Positions 29,301-35,898 of a DNA stretch of 46,330 nucleotides are shown piece after piece (positions within the stretch are counted from its first letter, which is position 1; each line of letters opens with the position of its first letter). The notes beneath the pieces were generated by a model that worked only from the letters and a program-made list of their open reading frames with translations, had not been told where the DNA came from and did not search any database. Source of the stretch: a bacterium (GTDB lineage Bacteria > Acidobacteriota > Thermoanaerobaculia > Thermoanaerobaculales > Sulfomarinibacteraceae); contig JAAESQ010000276.1 in NCBI GenBank assembly GCA_024229275.1, positions 1 to 46,330 on the forward strand, written 5' to 3'. A program made the translations under genes and the position numbers.

Positions 29301-29457
29301 CGACAGCATTGATCTGCACCTGGACCGGTGTCGTGTCTGGGAACGCATCGACGGCGGTGTGCAGCATCCTCCACACTCCGAGGCCGATGCAGAGCGTGAA
29401 GAAGACGATGACCAACAGCCGGTTCCTGAAGACGAGGTCGATGATTCTCTCAAACAT
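26380..29457 (-). CDS. CusA/CzcA-family heavy-metal efflux RND permease
   Basis: 1025 aa; [98 protein letters not shown]-type HME-RND signatures. Confidence 0.96.
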   Translation of the reverse strand: [1025 protein letters not shown]

Positions 29458-29474
29458 GGATGACCCCGTCGCGC

Positions 29475-31025
29475 CTATTCGTCAACACAGCCGGCGCCGA
29501 GCCTGGACTTGAGGAACTCGGACTTGAGGGTGAAGCTATGAGTCACGACGATTTCGTCCTCCGGATCGAGTCCGGCAACGACCGCCACGGTGCCATCACC
29601 TCTGCCACCCAGGACAACCCTGCGAAGCTCAAAAAGGTCATCGGCTAAAAAGGCGAACACAAAGGGGAGTCCGTCGATGTGCTGCACGGCGCCGGCCGGT
29701 ACATATAGGTCATCTGAGCCACTTCCCGTACTCAGGTGGGCCTGACCAAACATGCCATGTCTCAACAGTCGAACGGGGTTGGGAACCAAGGCCCGGCCTT
29801 TGATCATGCGGCTCTCCTCGTCAACGCTCGAGCCGATCCACGTCAGCCGGCCGGAGACCTCCAACCCCGATTGCGCATCGAATGTCGCGACCAAGGGTTG
29901 ACCGACGGAGATCAAAAAGACCTCGTCCTCAGGTATGGAGAGATCGAGCCACATTGACGACAGGTCTGCAATCTTGAACAACGCATCGCCTGGTGCTGCA
30001 ACCTCACCCGAGACGGCATGGCGTTCGACGATGGTCCCGGAAAACGGGGCGAGAATCTCGAGTGCAGAAGACGCAGAACCCGAGTGTTCCATAAGCAGAA
30101 TGGCCCGTTCCTTGAGCCCAAAATTCAAGAGCTGCTGTCGCGCCACAGCGGTTCTATTCTTGGCGATCTCGTACTCGACGCTGGCCTGTTCGTAGTCTTG
30201 CCGAGCAGAGACTCTCTGCGCCACAAGCCCTTGCTCACGTTCGAGGGTCGTGAGCTTGAAGGCCTCTTCAACACGCGCAGAGAGGTACTCACCCTTGACT
30301 CGGGCGATCACTGGGGAGCTCAAGGTCGCCAGATGATCACCTTTGGAGACCGACTGACCGACATCGGCCATGACCTGGAGGACTACTCCCCCGGCAAGTG
30401 GTGTCACACGGGCAAAGTGGTTCTGATCATAGGTAACCCTGGCCAGGACCTCGGCGTCGGAGAGATTGCCGGCCATCACCGGTCTGGCGGTCTCCACGCC
30501 GGCCTTGTCTGCGGATCTGGCCGACTCGAAGCGGATTTTGAGACCTGAGCCAGGCTCCAAGTCCGCTGCCAGCTCCGGGTGGCAGATACCGCAGACCCGC
30601 TCCGGAACCTCATGTTCCTGGCACTCGAGTTCAGCGCTCGCTGCCGTCACGTTCGGCCGCGCAGCGTCGCGAATCTCAGGATGGCACAGGTAGCACTCAT
30701 CCTCGTAGAGATTGTGCTCCCTGCACCAGAGGCGTTCCGGATCCTCAAGCTCTGGATGACAGAGAAAACAGCGGTCCTCATAGCGGTCGTGCTCCCCACA
30801 CCAGAGCCGCCCTGACTCCCGCAGCGTGGGATCACAGATGAAGCACTCGGTCACTGAAAGATCGTGCCGCGAGCAGCGCTCGCCGCGTGCGTCACCTTGC
30901 TCATTGCCAATAGCGGCCCCTTCCACAGCAGTCTCGAGCGGCGGGCCACTTCCACACCCCCAGGCCGCGAGGAACAGGAGGGCGAGGGCCATCGGGACAG
31001 CCTTGATGTGTTGAATCGGTTTCAT
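29475..31025 (-). CDS. RND periplasmic adaptor (CusB/HlyD-like) lipoprotein with four N-terminal CxxHx6CxxC motifs
   Basis: Lipobox LFLAAWGCGSG; CSRHDLSVTECFIC, CGEHDRYEDRCFLC, CREHNLYEDECYLC, CQEHEVPERVCGIC; then adaptor core (GGVVLQVMADVGQSVSKGDHLATLSSPVIARVKGEYLSA; APFSGTIVERHAVSGEVAAPGDALFKIADLSSMWLDLSIPE). Confidence 0.93.
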   Translation of the reverse strand: MKPIQHIKAVPMALALLFLAAWGCGSGPPLETAVEGAAIGNEQGDARGERCSRHDLSVTECFICDPTLRESGRLWCGEHDRYEDRCFLCHPELEDPERLWCREHNLYEDECYLCHPEIRDAARPNVTAASAELECQEHEVPERVCGICHPELAADLEPGSGLKIRFESARSADKAGVETARPVMAGNLSDAEVLARVTYDQNHFARVTPLAGGVVLQVMADVGQSVSKGDHLATLSSPVIARVKGEYLSARVEEAFKLTTLEREQGLVAQRVSARQDYEQASVEYEIAKNRTAVARQQLLNFGLKERAILLMEHSGSASSALEILAPFSGTIVERHAVSGEVAAPGDALFKIADLSSMWLDLSIPEDEVFLISVGQPLVATFDAQSGLEVSGRLTWIGSSVDEESRMIKGRALVPNPVRLLRHGMFGQAHLSTGSGSDDLYVPAGAVQHIDGLPFVFAFLADDLFELRRVVLGGRGDGTVAVVAGLDPEDEIVVTHSFTLKSEFLKSRLGAGCVDE

Positions 31026-31189
31026 CGCTGCTCTCCTCCCTGTGATGTGTCAAGCCTGGAGAGTCCGCGGTCGGCAGCCGACCAATTGTGTGGGTCGTGC
31101 GTAACTGATCCTGTGGGCAGAGCAAGTATCAATGAATCCGCAGCTGTACAGACTGCAGCAGCAAGAAGCAAGGGAGTCACAGAAGGCAT
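31022..31189 (-). CDS. Small 55-aa hydrophobic-N-terminus ORF coupled to the cusB-like gene
   Basis: MPSVTPLLLAAAVCTAADSLILALPTGSVTHDPHNWSAADRGLSRLDTSQGGEQR; AGGAG 7-8 nt upstream of ATG 31189; stop overlaps the cusB-like ATG (ATGA). Confidence 0.6.
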   Translation of the reverse strand: MPSVTPLLLAAAVCTAADSLILALPTGSVTHDPHNWSAADRGLSRLDTSQGGEQR

Positions 31190-31275
31190 TGAGGTCTCCT
31201 GACGATTGAATCGAATGAACCGCAAAGTAGCGGACCGCAGATGCGGACCGCCTGTCGACTCAGTTGTGTGGAGAC

Positions 31276-31698
31276 CTAGGTCAGAAGGACGACGGTGGAG
31301 AGGGAAAAGAGTGACTGCCAATGCTGGTCCATATGATTCGCATGGACCACGAAGTCGAAATCGCTCCTGCCATCACAGGTTGACGCGAACGTGCGCCCAT
31401 CGGCGTTGATATCGGTACTGGAGAGCTGGGGAGTTTTTGGCTTGAGAGGGGGCACACTGAGCGGCACGTCCACACAATAGCTGCATGAGGAGCTTGAGGG
31501 TGCTAACCCAGCTGGAAGGTTCTCGTTGTTGGAGTCAGTCACAGCACAGCAGTTACAATCTAACGGCTCGACCTCAACATCACAATCAGCGCCGACACAG
31601 ACAACAGCACTACCGAGCTGAGCTACATTGCCCAGCACAAGCACTGCCGCCAGCAGGCAAACCTTTGCGGTCATTGGGCGTCGAGGTCGAATCTTCAT
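31276..31698 (-). CDS. Cys-rich small secreted protein adjacent to the RND genes
   Basis: Signal peptide TAKVCLLAAVLVLGNVAQLGSA, then CVGADCDVEVEPLDCNCC and SSSCSYCVDVPLSVPP. Confidence 0.65.
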   Translation of the reverse strand: MKIRPRRPMTAKVCLLAAVLVLGNVAQLGSAVVCVGADCDVEVEPLDCNCCAVTDSNNENLPAGLAPSSSSCSYCVDVPLSVPPLKPKTPQLSSTDINADGRTFASTCDGRSDFDFVVHANHMDQHWQSLFSLSTVVLLT

Positions 31699-31773
31699 TG
31701 TTCACCGGTGCGTGGTCGAGCATTCGTAGAGTCCACGCAGGCTCTACAGACAACTTCCAGGATAACGGATCTG

Positions 31774-31805
31774 TTCCCCTAAAGGTGCTGGGCACCTTTA
31801 GGGAA
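31774..31805. repeat. GGTGCCTGGCACC-type palindrome with long stem
   Basis: TTCCCCTAAAGGTGC-TGG-GCACCTTTAGGGAA; 14 bp stem with a single-base bulge. Confidence 0.85.
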
Positions 31806-31889
31806 CCTAAAATGTCAAAGGGACCGGCTTGCTTTCGAGCGGCTGAATGAAGGCTGAGATGTCAGAGTCGACAAACTTAACAGTCTCTA

Positions 31890-32231
31890 CTAGACGTTTC
31901 TGATCTTGCGGGCGAGTTCAGCTTGAGATGCTGCGGTTTCTCGAATAGATACGGGGACCTCCGAAGCTTCAACAATCTCATCGGCCAAGGCGAGGCCGAC
32001 CAGCATCATGGCGTCGAGGTCCGTGTACTTCTTCCAGAGTTCTCTGGCACCGCCATTGTGGTACTTGTGTACCAGCTCATTCAGATCCCAGCAGCTGATC
32101 TCACCACTCTTCCACTGGTTGAAACCACCTGCGAGTGCCTCCAGCAGGACCGAGATCTCGCGGTCATATGCCAGTGCAGCCAGAGTGCGGAAGTGTTTCT
32201 TCTGCTTCTTCGTGAGTTCCACTGGTCTCAC
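31890..32231 (-). CDS. Helical hypothetical protein paired with a DUF3024-like gene
   Basis: MRPVELTKKQKKHFRTLAALAYDREISVLLEALAGGFNQWKSGEISCWDLNELVHKYHNGGARELWKKYT; starts 14 nt after the upstream gene's stop, same strand. Confidence 0.75.
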   Translation of the reverse strand: MRPVELTKKQKKHFRTLAALAYDREISVLLEALAGGFNQWKSGEISCWDLNELVHKYHNGGARELWKKYTDLDAMMLVGLALADEIVEASEVPVSIRETAASQAELARKIRNV

Positions 32232-32245
32232 CCCTCCCGTTCTGG

Positions 32246-32593
32246 CTAGCCAAAGAAGGTTCCGTGAGGATCTCGCTTGACCTCCTCAAGCGCCTCCCGA
32301 AACCGGGCCGTGCCAGGGAACCAATCGCAGGGAAGCCATCTACCGTTTGCCCGCTGCCAGCGTAAGAGCCACACATTGTCCTCTGGGTCGTACCGAAATC
32401 TAGCAACCGTGACCTGCGTCCACTCGCCCTTCGACCCGTCCCAAGGCGGCCTTTCTTCAAAGAGAGTGATGTCGTTGCCTCGGATGGAGAAGGTGTAGCG
32501 CAACTGATCGCGAACCTCGAGTGGAACAAAGGTCTCACAGAACAGTCTCAAGTCACGCTCGGCCTCAGCTCGTTTGATCTCCAAAATAGCCAT
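32246..32593 (-). CDS. DUF3024-like protein
   Basis: FCETFVPLEVRDQLRYTFSIRGNDITLFEERPPWDGSKGEWTQVTVARFRYDPEDNVWLLRWQRANGRWLPCD resembles the DUF3024 layout. Confidence 0.7.
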   Translation of the reverse strand: MAILEIKRAEAERDLRLFCETFVPLEVRDQLRYTFSIRGNDITLFEERPPWDGSKGEWTQVTVARFRYDPEDNVWLLRWQRANGRWLPCDWFPGTARFREALEEVKRDPHGTFFG

Positions 32594-32723
32594 GTATCGA
32601 TCCTAGCAAACGTCCACCAACTGACTGCTTATTCCATGGATCTTGGGACTTCGGAACTTGGCACAGATGCGATGCATCACGCGGGCAAGGCGAGACGAAA
32701 GCCGACATCTTTATGGCACCCGG

Positions 32724-34367
32724 TCACTTCTTGAGAATCGTGACAGTAATCCCGAGCTCGAAACCGTTGAAGTTCTCGCGGCCCCCGTAGGGCTGGGAGA
32801 AGTTGGCCATGATGTTGTATCCAGCGTAGACGCCTAGCATTCCTCCGTGGCCAAGATGGACGTCCAGTCCTCCACCGACCTGCCCCCCAATGGTCGCCCT
32901 GGTCCCTGACACCCTGTTCGCATCAGGGCCGTAGGTGACTCCGTCCCCGGTGGTGGCGTACAACCCAGCGGTGCCAGACACGAAGGGTTTCAGTTTGGGC
33001 GAGTGCACGGAGAAATCGTGTCTAAGACCAGACAGTACTGACCACACAACACCCGATCGGGTGCCCAATGGCTCAGAGACATCACCAGTCTCGAGTATGG
33101 AGAAGTTGATCAGGAATGCGAGATCCTCGCGAAACCAGTGGATGTAACCTACACCGAAGCTGATATCGACCCCAAAGCTGCTTCTACTGCCGCCGCCTTC
33201 TGCTGCTTCGAACATCGGAACGCCAAGTCTGAGGAGTAGTCCGTGGCGATTCTCAAGCTGACCCAGCGCGGGCATCTTGGCCGTTCCACCCCGGCTCGTC
33301 CCAGCCTCAAGCACTGTTGGTGTGAAGTTATCGGCAGTCAAGATGACGTGCTGATCCTCTTTGAGGATCGCTTCGGCCAGCAGCGAATCCACCTCGCGAT
33401 CACAGCGAACTTCGTACTTCCCCGGTTCGAGCCCGAGGTTGACACTGCGTCCGGCAGTCTTGCGCAGCTCCACCACGAGCTGATCCTGAGAGTTTCGAAC
33501 AAAGCAGCGACCATCCAGATCTTCGCCGAGCACCAAGCGGGCCGACATTCCGCGCAAATCCGTCATCACGACGTCGCCGGTACCTGTCATATTGATGTCG
33601 TAGGCAGGATGCTGAGCTCCGGAGCGCGTCTCTGCAGTGCGACCCAGCGTCTCATTGAAGGCAAATTGGTACGCCTCGTTCAACGTCACTTTACCCTCTC
33701 CCGACATGTCCGCCGCGCCACGAAGACCCGACACCAAGTAGTGCGTGAAAAAGGAGGCGCCGATGCGATCTGATTCCTGTGCCCCCTCGTCTTCTGAGCT
33801 GGACGTGAGAAAGGCATATCCCTGCATATCCGAGGAGGCATCGACGAGGAATGCCTGGCGCGTGCGCCCACCCTTGATCCGTGTGATGGCGCCGGAGGCG
33901 CAGGCATCCAGTACTGCGATACGGACGTCGGCAGGAATCTCGTCCAAGCGCCGTCGTAGGCTGAGATACGAGTATCGGTCTTCGGCCAGCAGTAGTCCCT
34001 TTTCATCAGCGTGCCCCGAGTAGTACACCACCACTTCGGTTCGACGGGGGCCGGGGGTCGAACGCTCGGATGGAGCCACCATGTCCCGCAGTTCGTCCAA
34101 CGCGTCTTCGAGTTCACCGAGGCTTGGCTGCTCCAAGAGTAGGTAATCGGACGGCTCGACGCCTCCCAGGTCCACGAGAACACTGGCGAAGCTCTGCGCG
34201 TCAGAAACCGCGTACTTAAGGACGGCACGGTCAGAACCGCCGAAGTTAGCCCCAGCGATGAGAGCATACCGGCGCACCCCTTCCGACGCGACATCCTCGC
34301 CGCCACCGAATACAGATATTGGAAGCGCGATCACAAAGCACAGGAGCAGACGTGATGGACCTTTCAT
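32724..34367 (-). CDS. Secreted caspase-family (peptidase C14-like) protein with C-terminal outer-membrane-type beta-barrel
   Basis: Signal peptide MKGPSRLLLCFVIALPISVFG; RYALIAGANFGGSDRAVLKYAVSDAQSFASVL; His motif VVVYYSGHADEKG; Cys motif IAVLDACASGA; C-terminal amphipathic strands ending FNGFELGITVTILKK. Confidence 0.9.
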   Translation of the reverse strand: MKGPSRLLLCFVIALPISVFGGGEDVASEGVRRYALIAGANFGGSDRAVLKYAVSDAQSFASVLVDLGGVEPSDYLLLEQPSLGELEDALDELRDMVAPSERSTPGPRRTEVVVYYSGHADEKGLLLAEDRYSYLSLRRRLDEIPADVRIAVLDACASGAITRIKGGRTRQAFLVDASSDMQGYAFLTSSSEDEGAQESDRIGASFFTHYLVSGLRGAADMSGEGKVTLNEAYQFAFNETLGRTAETRSGAQHPAYDINMTGTGDVVMTDLRGMSARLVLGEDLDGRCFVRNSQDQLVVELRKTAGRSVNLGLEPGKYEVRCDREVDSLLAEAILKEDQHVILTADNFTPTVLEAGTSRGGTAKMPALGQLENRHGLLLRLGVPMFEAAEGGGSRSSFGVDISFGVGYIHWFREDLAFLINFSILETGDVSEPLGTRSGVVWSVLSGLRHDFSVHSPKLKPFVSGTAGLYATTGDGVTYGPDANRVSGTRATIGGQVGGGLDVHLGHGGMLGVYAGYNIMANFSQPYGGRENFNGFELGITVTILKK

Positions 34368-35179
34368 TGTTGTCTTCCTTTCAAGAGCGAGAACACGTGT
34401 TGATTCAGATCTTTATGAAGAGCCAGCTTGCTGTGGTCGGAGTTGGGTTCGCTGCCTAAAGATTGCACCGCTTGCAGCACAACAGAAACCTCAAATGGCC
34501 TGTCTGAGGTTACGAAATAGAAGCGCTCGAAAGCGGGCGCATCATCGAGTTCATACGCAAAGTTGAGCAGGACCATGCCCGAGTCGAGCTGATCGGCGTG
34601 CTTACCCTGACGTGGATAGTGAAGCGTCACCACGCCACGGCCGTCGAGCGAAACGATGACGCCATAAGGGCGGCCCGCAGCCTGGTAGCCGATGCGGATC
34701 AAGTCACCATCAATAGCGTTGGCGCCGTCATGGAGATGCTCACTCCCGGCAGCGGTCTTTCTGAAGAGGACCAGTTCGGGCTGTAGGCCTTTGATTCGGA
34801 TCGAGTCTTCTTCGCTTTCTGCCACTCTCGGAGATTCCTGTACCAGTGGTGCCCGAGGCAGGATGACGACGACCAAGATGGCTGCAGTCAAGAGTGCAGG
34901 GGCGACCCAGAGTCTGATCCGGAGCGGATTCCTCATCGGTGGAGGCTGATGAGTGTGCCCTTCAAGCCGGCCTCGGATTCCGGCTACGGTCAACCTCGCG
35001 GGGTGCCGCTCGAGAAGCTCTTGATCGGAGCTTTCTAGTTTCTTCAGTCTTCCCTGCAGCTCTTCATCCTCAATCAGCCGGTGCTTCAGCACCGTCATCC
35101 TCGTTTCCGAGAGCTCACCCAGGCGGTAGCGCTCCAGCTCGAAATCGCTGAACAACGCACTCGTCAACGGCCGCTTCAT
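34364..35179 (-). CDS. Anti-sigma-factor-like single-pass membrane protein
   Basis: N-terminal LERYRLGELSETRMTVLKHRLIEDEELQGRLKKLE; single TM LWVAPALLTAAILVVVILP; extracytoplasmic domain with LIRIGYQAAGRPYGVIVSLDGRGVVTLHYP; ATGA overlaps on both sides. Confidence 0.75.
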   Translation of the reverse strand: MKRPLTSALFSDFELERYRLGELSETRMTVLKHRLIEDEELQGRLKKLESSDQELLERHPARLTVAGIRGRLEGHTHQPPPMRNPLRIRLWVAPALLTAAILVVVILPRAPLVQESPRVAESEEDSIRIKGLQPELVLFRKTAAGSEHLHDGANAIDGDLIRIGYQAAGRPYGVIVSLDGRGVVTLHYPRQGKHADQLDSGMVLLNFAYELDDAPAFERFYFVTSDRPFEVSVVLQAVQSLGSEPNSDHSKLALHKDLNQHVFSLLKGRQQ

Positions 35180-35664
35180 CGCCCCTCCATCTCTTCAAGG
35201 GTTTGCCGAAGCCGACGAAGCCGTTTACGAACACCGGAGACCGAAAGTCCAACTTCGCGAGCCACCTGCTCGAGCGTCAAGCCGTCGACGTAGTGCCGGA
35301 CCGCTATGAACCTGGTCGACTCACGGTGCAGGCCGAACAATCGCTCGAGCACAGACTTCGCGCTTCCAACACGTTCAGGATCATCCACAGATGCAATGCG
35401 GGAGAGAGCAGTATCGTCGTTGACCGTTGGCCGGCGCGCAAGGTCTCGAATCCTATTCAGGCTGAGATTGGTCGCGATCCGAAAAAGCAGGCTCGAAGGG
35501 TAACGATCGTGCAAGCCCTTCCGGCGCCGCAGAACTTGAACAAACACGTCCTGGCTCACGTCCAAGGCTTCGTCCTCGTCCCGTAGGAGTTGACGACAAC
35601 GCCTCATGACCATGGGCCAGTAGCGGTGGCAGAGTTCTTCGACATCAACGGTGTATTCCTCCAT
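35176..35664 (-). CDS. ECF-type RNA polymerase sigma factor
   Basis: CHRYWPMVMRRCRQLLRDEDEALDVSQDVFVQVLRR (sigma2) and FIAVRHYVDGLTLEQVAREVGLSVSGVRKRLRRLRQTLEEM (sigma4). ATG at 35664 likely. Confidence 0.93.
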   Translation of the reverse strand: MEEYTVDVEELCHRYWPMVMRRCRQLLRDEDEALDVSQDVFVQVLRRRKGLHDRYPSSLLFRIATNLSLNRIRDLARRPTVNDDTALSRIASVDDPERVGSAKSVLERLFGLHRESTRFIAVRHYVDGLTLEQVAREVGLSVSGVRKRLRRLRQTLEEMEGR

Positions 35665-35788
35665 TGCTACTCCATGTAACACCAGAAGGAAGTCAAAGTG
35701 TCACCTTTGCCCCTAGGCCTTCAGTCAACGAACGTCGCTTACTCAGAAAGTCATGGTTCAGATCGATGCCAATGTACCAGCATGTACG

Positions 35789-35809
35789 GGTTCCTGGCAC
35801 CTATGGGAA
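35789..35809. repeat. Degenerate copy of the GGTGCCTGGCACC palindrome
   Basis: GGTTCCTGGCACCTATGGGAA in the divergent sigma/sulfatase intergenic region. Confidence 0.6.
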
Positions 35810-35898
35810 TCTACCAACGACCCAGGAATCCAGCGCCATGCACTCAATTTGTTTCAGGTGTAGAATCCGAGAACAGCAGATTGCTGAGAGGAGAAGGA

